Source of the DNA: Massilia sp. PDC64
GTDB lineage: Bacteria; Pseudomonadota; Gammaproteobacteria; Burkholderiales; Burkholderiaceae_D
DNA length: 64,000 nucleotides
Direction of reading: 5' to 3'
Assembly: GCF_900101265.1 (NCBI RefSeq)
Contig: NZ_FMZS01000012.1
Coordinates: 248,001 to 312,000 of the forward strand
The notes below the pieces were generated by a model. The model saw nothing but the letters and a program-made list of their open reading frames with translations, had not been told where the DNA came from and did not search any database. Each line of letters opens with the position of its first letter. Within the stretch, counting starts at the first letter, position 1. Shown here piece after piece: positions 25,841-34,516 of the stretch. The position numbers were made by a program, and so were the translations under genes.

Positions 25841-26710
25841 TTACTGCAGCAGGGACATGACCATCGACGACATGCTGTTGGTCTGCTTCAGCATGGCGGT
25901 ACCAGCTTGCATCAGCATCTGGTTCGAGGTCATGTTCGACGATTCGGTCGCGAAGTCGACGTCCATGATGCGGCCGGTTGCGTTCTGCGTGTTGGTGCTG
26001 ATGTTCGACAGGTTGTTGTACACGTGGTCGAGGCGGTTAGCCGCGCCGCCCAGGGCCGAACGGGTGGCGCCCAGCTTGTCGAGCGCGGTCGAGATGTTGG
26101 TGATGGCGGTCGCGGCGGCGCCCGTCAGTTCCGAGCCACCGGTGTCCTGCGTGGCGTAGTTCGCCGAGACGGCGGTCAGGGCGTTGTCCAGGTCGGTCAT
26201 GTTGCCGGCGGCCGTGCCCGACAGGTCGAGCTTCATCTGCTCGCTGGCGCTCGCGCCGATCTGGAAGGTCATCGCGCCGGCGGCGAGGGTGCCGCCTTTC
26301 AGCAGCTTGCTGCCGCCGAAGGTGGTGTTGTTCATGATGTTGTTCAGTTCGTTGCCCAGCGCATCGAACTCGGACTGCATCGCGGTCTTGTCATCGGGGG
26401 TCGACGAAGCGTCGGCCGACTGGGTTGCCAGGTCCTTCATGCGGACCAGGATGTTGCTGACTTCGTTCAGCGCGCCGTCGGCGGTCTGCAGCATCGAGGT
26501 CGAGTTCTGGGTGTTGCGCATTGCCACGGCCATGCCGCTCGTCTGGGCTTTCAGGCGGGTGGCGATCTGCAGGCCGGCTGCGTCGTCCATCGACGAGTTG
26601 ATACGGTAGCCGGTCGACAGGCGGGTCATCGAGGTCGACAGCGAATTCTGGGTGCGGCTCAGGGAATTTTGTGCGGAAAGCGAAGCGGCGTTGGTGTGAA
26701 GGCTCAGCAT
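25841..26710 (-). CDS. fliC: Flagellin, short lateral (LafA-like) type
   Basis: 289 residues from the ATG at 26710, with AGGAG nine bases upstream. A longer in-frame reading to 26767 has no ribosome site. The N-terminal D0/D1 region (MLSLHTNAASLSAQNSLSRT, then LSTGYRINSSMDDAAGLQIA) and C-terminal region (LGGAANRLDHVYNNLSNIST, then ending NSMSSMVMSLLQ) are standard flagellin. The central variable domain is almost absent, giving the compact size typical of lateral flagellins. It is the only flagellin in the window, next to the flhA end of the cluster and far from fliD and fliS. Confidence 0.93.
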   Translation of the reverse strand: MLSLHTNAASLSAQNSLSRTQNSLSTSMTRLSTGYRINSSMDDAAGLQIATRLKAQTSGMAVAMRNTQNSTSMLQTADGALNEVSNILVRMKDLATQSADASSTPDDKTAMQSEFDALGNELNNIMNNTTFGGSKLLKGGTLAAGAMTFQIGASASEQMKLDLSGTAAGNMTDLDNALTAVSANYATQDTGGSELTGAAATAITNISTALDKLGATRSALGGAANRLDHVYNNLSNISTNTQNATGRIMDVDFATESSNMTSNQMLMQAGTAMLKQTNSMSSMVMSLLQ

Positions 26711-26897
26711 GATATGGCTCCTAATGGCTTGGATACTGTTGGGAGGTTGCGCATCTCGCGCTCTCACAAGTACAGGACGACCATTTAGCGTGAGTCATTA
26801 AATGCCGAGCGGAAATTTTTTTAAAATTTTTTTGGGGGGCTCGGTGTTGTCATTTTGACTGTTGTACATATAACAGCACAGTCCCCCTCCGCGGTAA
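26711..26897. other. Flagellin leader and 3' flank of receptor 1
   Basis: 187 bp. It contains two homopolymer blocks (A3T7A4T7 at about 26813-26833, then G6). A 6-bp inverted repeat CCGAGC/GCTCGG (26805-26810 and 26839-26844) encloses the AT block. A CTGTT-N8-AACAG inverted repeat (26859-26876) is also present. The flagellin promoter must lie here; I found no good TAAA-N15-GCCGATAA element. Confidence 0.5.
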
Positions 26898-29654
26898 TTA
26901 CAGCTTGCCGCTGACCGACAGCCCGAACCAGCGCGGCACGGCGGGCGTGTACGAGTTCCACGTGGCCGTCAGCGGCGCATGGTTCTTGAACGCGTTCTTC
27001 ACGATCAGGCTCACGTCGAGCGTGCCGTCGCGCTTGCCGATGCCGAAGGCCAGGTCCGTGATGCCGGAGCCGCCGATCCAGCCGTAGTCGGACAGGGCCA
27101 CGTCCGAGTTGTAGCGGGTGTTATAGGCAGTGTTGAAGCTCGCGCGGCCTTCGAGGTTGTGCACCAGCGGCACGCGGTAGTCGCCGCCGACATTGAAGGT
27201 CCACTTCGACACGCCCGGCAGCAGGCTGCCCGTCACGTCGCGGTACGGCGCGGCGCCGGCGTAGCCGTTCTCCACCGGCTGGGCCGAGTTGGTGAACTCT
27301 TTATAGACGGCGTTCGTGTAGGCGCCGGCGAAGCGCAAGGTCACGTTCCTGACGCCCGTGTAGGCACCGTCGAACTCCAGGCCCTTCGTCTGCACCTTCG
27401 GCACGTTGCCGGTCGCCGTCGTGTAATAGCTCTGGCCATCGTTGTTCAGCTGCGTCGTGTAGACGTCGAGCACGCGCACGGCCTGCTGGTAATTGCGGAT
27501 GTTCATCAGGTACAGGTCCGCGTTGAGCAGCAGCGAGCGGTTCAGGAAGGCCGACTTCACGCCGATCTCGAACGCGCTCGTGCGCTCCTTGTCGACGAGG
27601 TTCGACACGCCATTGGTCAACTGCGAGATGCCGGCCTTCTCGCCGTACTGCCACGACGTGTAGCCGGTCAGGTCGGGCGTGAACTTGTAGGTCGGGCTGA
27701 GCACGAACGATTTCAGGTTGCCGATGTAGGGCTGCGCCTGCGTGAGCGGGAACAGCACGCCGACCTGCGACGCGCGGATCGCCTTGGCATCCGCCACCTG
27801 CTGCTTCTGCGCCGCGCTCAGGCTGGCGTAGGACGCCGCGTTGAAGTATTTCTTCGCGACGGCATCCGCCACCGCGAGCTGCGCGGCCGAGTTGCCTGCC
27901 AGGAGGCCGCCCTTGGCGTCCGAGGCGAAGCCGTTCAACTGCACGCTGCCCACCCGGGCCGGATTGAGTTCGGGCGCGAAGCCGTTGTCGAAGATCGTCG
28001 CGCTGCCTTCGTTCTTGCGGTTCTCGTGCGTGAGGCGCGCGCCGGTCGTCAGGGTCAGTGCGTCGGTCAGGTGCCAGTTCGCCTGCGCGAACGCGGCCTC
28101 GCTCTTGTTGACGATGTGCTGCGTGCCGGACGGCGAGTTGAACGCCATCGACACGCCGTCGAGGGAATTCAGCAGGAGGTTGCGGCCGCTGGCGTCGGCA
28201 TACAGGCGGTTGTACTGGCTCGCGTTGGCGAACCACGCGCCCGCGTCGCTGCCCCAGATCCTGCGGTAGGTCGCGTCGTTGTTCACCTTCATCAGGAAGA
28301 TGCCCGTCTGGTAGTCCACGAAGCCGCCCGGCTGCGAGCTGAGACGGATTTCCTGCGTCACCTGGCGGTAGTCGTTCCAGAAGCCGCCCGAGTTGCGGTT
28401 GATGTCGAACGGCGTGCCTTCGTCGTTGCTGGCGTCGAAGTGGTAATCCTTGTACGCGCTGATCGACGTCAGGTTGTGGCCCGCCACGTTCCAGTTCAGG
28501 TCCAGGGTCGCGCCGTTGCTGCCGGTGACGAGGGGACGGCCGTTGTCGTTGTTGACGACGTTCTGGCCGCCGCCGTACAGGTAGTTGTCCGCGTAGGTGT
28601 ACTTGTTCTGCTGGGTGAACCAGCTGCGCTGCAGGCGCGTGCCGTTGTCGGTGGCCAGCGTGTTGACGGAGCCGTTCGAATACACCGTCGGCGTCGGGGT
28701 GAAGATCGTGCGGCTGTTGGTCGTCTCGCCCGCGCGCGGCTGGGCGTCGAGGGCGACGCGGGCGCTGAAGTCCTGCGTGGGCGTGAACAGGAATTGCACG
28801 CGGCCCGACACGCGGTCCTTGTTCGTGTACGTGATGTCCGGGTTGTACGCGTTCTTGATGTCGCCCTGGCCCTTGGTGGCGCTCAGCGCGACGCGGTAGG
28901 CCAGCAGGTTGTCGATCACGGGCCCGCCGCCCGCGTACCGGGCCTGCACGGTGTCGAGCTGGCCGAGGGTCACGGAGTACGACGCGTCCGGCGTGAACGA
29001 CGGCCGGCGCGTGTTGACGGCCACGACGCCCACGCTCGTGCTCTTGCCGAGCAGCGTGCCCTGCGGGCCGCGCGTCACTTCGACGGTATCGACGTCGGTG
29101 AAGTCGAAGCTGGAGGAGAGGGCATTGTATGCATAGTTGACGCCATCGACGATCAGGCCGACGCTCGGATCCTGCGCCTCGGTCTGGCCCTGCTTGCCGA
29201 TGCCGCGGATGGACAGGCTGGACGTGCGCTGGTTACCCTGGTTCCACGTCACGTTGGCGGCGCGCTGGGTCAGCGACTTGATGTCCGTGGCGTTCAGGCG
29301 GTCCAGTTCCTTGCCGGTGACGACGGACACGGACAGTGGCACGTCCTGCAGGCGTTCCAGGCGGTTGCGGCTGCGGACGGTGACTTCGCCCAGCGCCTGC
29401 GGTTCGTCTTCGACGGCGGCCGTGGCCGGCGCGGCGGGGGCGTCCACGACAGGCGCAGGGGCCGAAGCAGGAGCGGAAGCGGCGGCCCCGCCCTGGTTGG
29501 CGATGATCTGCTTGAGGCGCGCGATTTCCGCCTGCAGCTCGGCCACGGTGGGCGTCGCTTCGGCGGCGTGCAGCGGCGCGCTGAACAGGGCGGCACCGGC
29601 GAGCACGGCGGCGATCGGGGCGAGGCGGAGCGGGGTGTTCTTCTGATGGGTCAT
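26898..29654 (-). CDS. TonB-dependent receptor 1 with N-terminal coiled coil
   Basis: 918 residues from the ATG at 29654 (MTHQKNTPLRL). It has a signal peptide of about 31 residues. A heptad-like segment, TPTVAELQAEIARLKQIIAN (about residues 35-54), comes next, then an Ala/Pro linker. A TonB-box-like EVTV, the plug domain (LSIRGIGKQGQTEAQDPSVG, VTRGPQGTLLGKST) and a beta-barrel follow. The chain ends SVSGKL, without the usual terminal aromatic residue. It is an outer-membrane importer energised by TonB. The ligand is unknown; the plug is of the broad CirA/siderophore-like type. It is a paralogue of the receptor just upstream. Confidence 0.88.
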   Translation of the reverse strand: MTHQKNTPLRLAPIAAVLAGAALFSAPLHAAEATPTVAELQAEIARLKQIIANQGGAAASAPASAPAPVVDAPAAPATAAVEDEPQALGEVTVRSRNRLERLQDVPLSVSVVTGKELDRLNATDIKSLTQRAANVTWNQGNQRTSSLSIRGIGKQGQTEAQDPSVGLIVDGVNYAYNALSSSFDFTDVDTVEVTRGPQGTLLGKSTSVGVVAVNTRRPSFTPDASYSVTLGQLDTVQARYAGGGPVIDNLLAYRVALSATKGQGDIKNAYNPDITYTNKDRVSGRVQFLFTPTQDFSARVALDAQPRAGETTNSRTIFTPTPTVYSNGSVNTLATDNGTRLQRSWFTQQNKYTYADNYLYGGGQNVVNNDNGRPLVTGSNGATLDLNWNVAGHNLTSISAYKDYHFDASNDEGTPFDINRNSGGFWNDYRQVTQEIRLSSQPGGFVDYQTGIFLMKVNNDATYRRIWGSDAGAWFANASQYNRLYADASGRNLLLNSLDGVSMAFNSPSGTQHIVNKSEAAFAQANWHLTDALTLTTGARLTHENRKNEGSATIFDNGFAPELNPARVGSVQLNGFASDAKGGLLAGNSAAQLAVADAVAKKYFNAASYASLSAAQKQQVADAKAIRASQVGVLFPLTQAQPYIGNLKSFVLSPTYKFTPDLTGYTSWQYGEKAGISQLTNGVSNLVDKERTSAFEIGVKSAFLNRSLLLNADLYLMNIRNYQQAVRVLDVYTTQLNNDGQSYYTTATGNVPKVQTKGLEFDGAYTGVRNVTLRFAGAYTNAVYKEFTNSAQPVENGYAGAAPYRDVTGSLLPGVSKWTFNVGGDYRVPLVHNLEGRASFNTAYNTRYNSDVALSDYGWIGGSGITDLAFGIGKRDGTLDVSLIVKNAFKNHAPLTATWNSYTPAVPRWFGLSVSGKL

Positions 29655-29810
29655 TGCGGGCTTTCTGAAACGGGGGAGAAAACTTTCTTTCTGCAAATCC
29701 CGTACCACCCGAAAAACACGTGAAATGGGCGCCGCGCTGTTGTCTGGGCAACAGCGGAGCAATAGCGCGTCGGCCCATATCAGGCAGACTGTTGAAAAAT
29801 CAACAGACGC
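29655..29810. other. Spacer between the two receptor genes with two CTGTTG hairpins
   Basis: 156 bp. Two perfect 7-bp inverted repeats share the core CTGTTG/CAACAG: GCTGTTG-N6-CAACAGC at 29736-29755 and CTGTTGA-AAAA-TCAACAG at 29789-29806. The second lies just past the receptor 2 stop but has no T-run. They may be an operator pair or RNA hairpins between the two genes. Confidence 0.5.
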
Positions 29811-32642
29811 TCACAGCTTCCCGCTGAACACGAGACCGATCCAGCGGGGATACGGATTCGGCGCGTAGCTGACCCAGCCCGTCTCGTGCGCGAGGCTGTT
29901 GGTGAGGTTCTTCACGATCAGCGTCACGTCGAAATTGCTCTTCGTGTTCACGCCGATCGCGAGATCCGTCGTGCTGCTGCCCGGCACCCAGCCCCAGTCG
30001 GACAGCGTGTCGCTGTTGTTGTAGCGGCTCGTGAATGCCGTGTTGAAGCTGGCGTGGACCGTGTTGCCGCCCCGGACTGGCAGCTTGTATTCGGCACCTA
30101 CGTTGCCCGTCCAGCGCGCGGCGCCCGGCAACGTGAGGCCGCTCTGGTCGACGTACGCCGCCGGCAGGTAGCCCAGTTCGTCCGGCTTCGCGGCCAGCGG
30201 GAAGCTGACGTAGCGCGCATCGTTGTACGCGCCCGAGAAGCGGATGTTCAGGTTCGGGATGCCGCTGTACGCGCCGTCGAATTCCCAGCCGCGCGCCCGC
30301 GCCTTCGGCACGTTGCCCTGCGCCGATACGTAGGCGGTCGGATTCGCCTGGCCGTTCGCGATATTCGTCTGCGTCGTGAATTCGTCGACGACGCGCACGG
30401 TGGTCTGGTAGTCGCGGATCTTCATCAGGAACAGGTCGGTGTTGACGATCAGCGTGTTATTCAGCAGGCTCGATTTCAGGCCGACCTCGAACGCGTTCGT
30501 CTTCTCGGGACGCACGTTGGCCGACACGCCGTTGACGTTCAGCGCGGAGCCCGACTTCTCGCCGTACTGCCAGGAGGCGTACGTCGTGACCTGGTCGCTG
30601 ATGCGCCACGACGGGCTGATCACGCCCGTGAACAGGTTGTCGTTGTAACGGCTCGTCACGCCGCTGATGATCTGGCCGATCTGCCCCGCACGCAGTGCCT
30701 TGGCCGCCGCCACCTGCGCCTTTTGCGCGGCGGTGAGGCTGTTGTACGCGTCGCCGGGGTTCGTGCCGGCATTGACGCCGAAGTAGCGGTTCGCGACGGC
30801 ATCCGCGAGGCGCAGCTGCGCCGCCGTGTTCCCCGCCAGCAGCGCGCCGCTGCCGCCCGTGCCGAAGCCGCCGAGCGTCACGCCGCGTACCGCCACCGGA
30901 TTCAGCGCGGCGCCGGCGCCGTTCGCTTCCAGGAAGCGGGTGTCCGTCGTCGTGCGGTTCTCGTGTGTCACGCGCAGGCCGCCCGTGAGCGAGAACGCAT
31001 CGTCGATGTGCCACGTCGTGTTGCCGTACCACGCCGTGCTCTTCGTCTTGACCCACGTGTCGCCCTGGACGATGCCGTCGTTCAGGCTGTCGGCGAGCAG
31101 GGCCAGGCCCGCGCCGCGGTTGGCGCCCGCGTTGGTATCGAGCGTCGCGTATTGCGCGGCCGTCGCGAACCACGCGCCGGCGTCGGACCCCCAGCCGGTC
31201 TTGGACTGGATGTCGTCCTTCGTCTGCAGATAATACAGCCCCGTCACGTAGTCGAACGTGCCGCCCGGCTTCGACTGCAGCTTGAATTCCTGGCTCCACT
31301 GCTGGTAGAACACGCCGCCGCCGCCGTTGCGGTTGACGTCGAACGGCGTGCCCTCGTCGTTGTGCGCGTCGAAGCTGTACTTGCGCAGCGCGGTCAGCGA
31401 CGTGAGAGTGGCGGCCGGCAGCTTCCACATCAGTTCCGCCGACGCGCCCTTGTTCGACACCGTCTGGCCCTGGTTCTCGTTGAAGTTCAGGTTGTTGTCG
31501 CCGATGTAGTTGTTCTCGTACGTGTACGGCGTGCCGTTGAAATCGCGGCCCGCAAACCATGCACGGCCCGGCGTGCGGACACCGGCGGCATTGGTGAACC
31601 CCGTCAGCTTGGCGCGCACGGTGGTGGCGCTCGGGTCGGTCAGGCTGCCGTCGGCGAAGCGCTCCGGCTGGTTGTGGTAGAACGTCAGGCCGTTCTGTAC
31701 CTGCGACGCATGCGGTTCGAGGTCGGCGCTGATGCGTGCGTTGAAATCGGCCGTCGGCGTGAACAGGAATTGCACGCGGCCGCTGACGCGGTTCTTGTTA
31801 TAGAGGCTGTAGTTCGTGTCGAAGTTGTTCGTATAGAAGCCGCGGCTGCGGTTGACGACGAACGAGCCGCGCCACGCCAGCAGGTCCTCGATCACGGGCC
31901 CGCCCAGGTTGGCCTTGGCGATCACGGTGTCGCGCTGGCCGAATCCCAGCTGGTAGTCCGCGCTCGGATAAAAGTCGGGTCGCTTCGTGTTGATGGACAC
32001 GACGCCGGAGCTGGCACCCTTGCCGCCCAGCGTCCCCTGCGGGCCGCGCACGACGTCGACGGAATCGATGTCGTAGATGTCGAAGTTGGCGAGCTGCGTG
32101 AGGCCATAGGCGACGCCGTCGACGACCATGCCCACGCTCGGGTCCTGCGTTTCCGTGAACGAGCGCTTGCCCAGGCCGCGGATCGACAGCGAGGCGCCGC
32201 GCGTATTGTTCTGGTTGAACTGGATGTTGGCGCCGCGCTTGGTGATGGCGGAGAGGTCCTGCGCCAGTTCGCGGTCCAGTTCCGCGCCGCTGACGACGGA
32301 GATCGACAGCGGCACTTCCTTCAGCGTCTCGATCTTCTTCCTGCCACGCACGGTGACGTCGCCCAGGGCTTGCGGTTCTTCCTCGGCAGCCTTGGCGGCA
32401 ACCGCTTGTGCTTCCGCCGGCGCCGCGGGTGCCGACGCGTTCGCCTGTCCGGCCAGCGCCTGTCGCAGCTGCGCGTTTTCTGCCTGCACGCGCGCCAGCT
32501 GCGCCTGCAGTTCGGCCACGGTGGGTGTCGCCTGTTGCGCGCTGGCCGGCCCGCTGCACAGCATTCCCAGGCCCGCGAGCGTGGCGGCGAGGGGAGCGAG
32601 GCGGAACGGCATCGTGCGGGCGGCGGTATTCGTTTGTGTCAT
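29811..32642 (-). CDS. TonB-dependent receptor 2 with N-terminal coiled coil
   Basis: 943 residues from the ATG at 32642; GAGG lies about nine bases upstream. Layout matches receptor 1: signal peptide to about residue 35, coiled-coil segment TPTVAELQAQLARVQAENAQ (about residues 39-58), linker, TonB-box-like DVTV, plug (LSIRGLGKRSFTETQDPSVG, VRGPQGTLGGKGAS) and beta-barrel ending WIGLVFSGKL. It imports an unknown ligand across the outer membrane. The gene is divergent from tonB-exbB-exbD, which probably powers it. Confidence 0.88.
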   Translation of the reverse strand: MTQTNTAARTMPFRLAPLAATLAGLGMLCSGPASAQQATPTVAELQAQLARVQAENAQLRQALAGQANASAPAAPAEAQAVAAKAAEEEPQALGDVTVRGRKKIETLKEVPLSISVVSGAELDRELAQDLSAITKRGANIQFNQNNTRGASLSIRGLGKRSFTETQDPSVGMVVDGVAYGLTQLANFDIYDIDSVDVVRGPQGTLGGKGASSGVVSINTKRPDFYPSADYQLGFGQRDTVIAKANLGGPVIEDLLAWRGSFVVNRSRGFYTNNFDTNYSLYNKNRVSGRVQFLFTPTADFNARISADLEPHASQVQNGLTFYHNQPERFADGSLTDPSATTVRAKLTGFTNAAGVRTPGRAWFAGRDFNGTPYTYENNYIGDNNLNFNENQGQTVSNKGASAELMWKLPAATLTSLTALRKYSFDAHNDEGTPFDVNRNGGGGVFYQQWSQEFKLQSKPGGTFDYVTGLYYLQTKDDIQSKTGWGSDAGAWFATAAQYATLDTNAGANRGAGLALLADSLNDGIVQGDTWVKTKSTAWYGNTTWHIDDAFSLTGGLRVTHENRTTTDTRFLEANGAGAALNPVAVRGVTLGGFGTGGSGALLAGNTAAQLRLADAVANRYFGVNAGTNPGDAYNSLTAAQKAQVAAAKALRAGQIGQIISGVTSRYNDNLFTGVISPSWRISDQVTTYASWQYGEKSGSALNVNGVSANVRPEKTNAFEVGLKSSLLNNTLIVNTDLFLMKIRDYQTTVRVVDEFTTQTNIANGQANPTAYVSAQGNVPKARARGWEFDGAYSGIPNLNIRFSGAYNDARYVSFPLAAKPDELGYLPAAYVDQSGLTLPGAARWTGNVGAEYKLPVRGGNTVHASFNTAFTSRYNNSDTLSDWGWVPGSSTTDLAIGVNTKSNFDVTLIVKNLTNSLAHETGWVSYAPNPYPRWIGLVFSGKL

Positions 32643-32985
32643 TGGCTTGGCCTCTCTTGGTAGCTAGGGTCGGTACTGCGGGTGTACGTACTTACCGCAA
32701 GGAGCGTGCCAATAACGACATAAACCGTTTATATAGTAGAGGGGCGAAGTCGTGCGGATGGGCGGCTGCTGGAAATGTGAATTCCTGAGCAGGGATGAAC
32801 GGCGCGGGTGTTGCGATTCGCGCAGTGCGGGCGATGTGCAAGTTTGAACAGGGGAGGGCTGGCGGACTGTTGATTTCGCAGCAGCACGGCTGTCGGCAGA
32901 TCAGCAGTGTCCAATGAAATCAAAGGCTTATGGTCAGGCACGCTTCCTGCAACGTGACAGGCACGGACAACAGAAAGGCCTCGTC
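32643..32985. other. Divergent control region between receptor 2 and tonB
   Basis: 343 bp, locally AT-rich near 32711-32740, with no supportable gene. It contains the short palindrome ATAAAC-C-GTTTAT at 32720-32732, overlapping a TATATA that could be a -10 element for receptor 2. It also holds a single ACTGTTGA (32866-32873), the same core as in the receptor spacer. No convincing Fur box was seen. Confidence 0.5.
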
Positions 32986-33765
32986 ATGACCACTTTGAGT
33001 TTTGAGAGCATTAAATACTCGCCCAGGAAGGCCGCGGTGCGCCGCGCCGTCCGCCCGGTTCCGCGGCTCGCGGTGGAACAGCAACCGGTCAGTGCGGCGA
33101 TCCGCCAGCTGCGGGTCGTCGGCGCGCGCAACAAGGGCGGGCTCGCGGCGCTGATCGGCCTGACGGCCCTGGCGCACGTCGGCGTGATCGTCGCGCTGCA
33201 CCGGCCGGCCACCACGCTGCCGGACCAGCCCAAGGTGCAGCCGCTTGCCATCGAGATCGCACCGCCGCCGCCGCCGCCGCCACCGCCGCCCGAGCCGCCG
33301 AAACCGCAACCGCGGATCGTCAAGGCCGCGCCGGTGAAGGCCGCGCCGCCGCTCCCGGTCGTCAGCCCGCAGGCCGTCGACAACGGTCCGCCGACCGCGG
33401 ACACGGTGCAGGTGGCCACCGCGCCCGCGCCGGCACCGGCGCCCGTCGTGGCCGCGCCGCCGGCCCCGCCACCGCCGGAACCGGTGACGGAAGCGCGCGG
33501 CTTCGTCGGCTACCGCAACAATCCAGCGCCGGACTATCCGGCCCTGGCGCAGGACCGCGGCATGCAGGGCCGCGTGATCCTCAAGGTGCACGTGCTGGCG
33601 TCGGGCAAGGCCGACAACGTCACGGTCGACAAGTCCACGGGCTTCAAGATCCTGGACGACGCGGCCATCAAGGCGGTGCTGCAGTGGACCTTCGATCCGG
33701 CGCGGCGCGGCCAGACCCCGATCGACGGCTGGGTCACGGTTCCCCTCAACTTCAAGCTTTCCTGA
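32986..33765 (+). CDS. tonB: TonB energy transducer
   Basis: 259 residues from the ATG at 32986 (MTTLSFESIKYSP), with AAGG upstream; a longer reading from 32914 has no ribosome site. It has an unusually long cytoplasmic N-terminus of about 50 residues. One membrane segment (about 51-72, AALIGLTALAHVGVIVAL) follows, then a Pro-rich periplasmic spacer starting near residue 93 with ten consecutive prolines. The C-terminal TonB domain contains YRNNPAPDYPALAQDRGMQG and IKAVLQWTFDPARR. It transmits inner-membrane energy to the two receptors. It is the first gene of tonB-exbB-exbD. Confidence 0.93.
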   Translation: MTTLSFESIKYSPRKAAVRRAVRPVPRLAVEQQPVSAAIRQLRVVGARNKGGLAALIGLTALAHVGVIVALHRPATTLPDQPKVQPLAIEIAPPPPPPPPPPEPPKPQPRIVKAAPVKAAPPLPVVSPQAVDNGPPTADTVQVATAPAPAPAPVVAAPPAPPPPEPVTEARGFVGYRNNPAPDYPALAQDRGMQGRVILKVHVLASGKADNVTVDKSTGFKILDDAAIKAVLQWTFDPARRGQTPIDGWVTVPLNFKLS

Positions 33766-33793
33766 TTTTTTCACTCCTATAGGCGCTCATTCC

Positions 33794-34516
33794 ATGTCTC
33801 CTCAATACCTCAATCTCATCGTTCAAGGCGCCCTGTACGGACTGGTGCTGTTCTCCATCGTCACCTGGGTCCTGATCCTGGCCAAGGCCGTGCAGCATGC
33901 GCGCGTCGGCAAACAGGATAAACAGTTTACACAGAAATTCTGGAGCGCCAACTCGCTGGACGCGGCGACGGCGCTGGGCAGCGACGCGAGTCCCAAGTCG
34001 CGCCTGGCCAATGTCGGCTTCGAAGCGCTGTACGTGAACGACACGGACGGCTCGGGCAGCGACCTCGAGCACAGCTGGGATCGCCAGGAGCTGCTCGAGC
34101 GCCAGTTGCGCCAACAGATCCAGAAGGAATACCAGTCGCTGGAAAGCGGCCTCGCGGTGCTGGCCTCGATCGGCAGCACGGCGCCGTTCGTCGGCCTGTT
34201 CGGCACCGTGTTCGGCATCATCAATGCGCTGGGCGCCATCGGCAAGAGCGGGTCGGCCAGCATCGAAGTGGTGGCGGGCCCGATCGGCGAAGCGCTGATC
34301 GCCACCGGCATCGGCATCGCCGTCGCCGTCCCGGCCGTGCTGGCGTTCAACTACTACGTGCGCCGCCTGAAGGTGAAAGCGGCCGAGCTGGATAATTTCG
34401 CCACCGACTTCGTCAACCTGGCGCAGAAGAACGGCTTCCGCGTGACCAAGGCGACCGTGCGTCCGGCGGGTAAAGCCGTGCACGTGGGTGCCCAGCCTGT
34501 GGGAGCGGCGGCATAA
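33794..34516 (+). CDS. exbB: TonB-system proton channel ExbB
   Basis: 240 residues, a MotA/TolQ/ExbB-family proton channel. Three membrane segments are seen: near residues 8-30 (GALYGLVLFSIVTWVLILAK), about 125-150 (IGSTAPFVGLFGTVFGIINA) and about 168-190 (ATGIGIAVAVPAVLAFNYY). It works with ExbD to energise TonB. It starts 28 bp after tonB, and its stop overlaps the exbD start (TAATG). Confidence 0.95.
   Translation: MSPQYLNLIVQGALYGLVLFSIVTWVLILAKAVQHARVGKQDKQFTQKFWSANSLDAATALGSDASPKSRLANVGFEALYVNDTDGSGSDLEHSWDRQELLERQLRQQIQKEYQSLESGLAVLASIGSTAPFVGLFGTVFGIINALGAIGKSGSASIEVVAGPIGEALIATGIGIAVAVPAVLAFNYYVRRLKVKAAELDNFATDFVNLAQKNGFRVTKATVRPAGKAVHVGAQPVGAAA

Noticed and set aside
26761..26897. 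Canonical sigma-28 promoter for the flagellin gene
   Set aside because: A CTAAATGG stretch suggested a -35 (TAAA), but the -10 at 15-bp spacing does not resemble GCCGATAA.
26979..32663. Long plus-strand open frames opposite both TonB-dependent receptors
   Set aside because: Val/Arg/Ala/Gly-rich shadow translations of well-supported receptor genes; no signal peptide or family motif.
33251..33310. Repetitive CCG tract as a possible microsatellite
   Set aside because: It encodes the polyproline spacer of TonB, a normal feature of the family.
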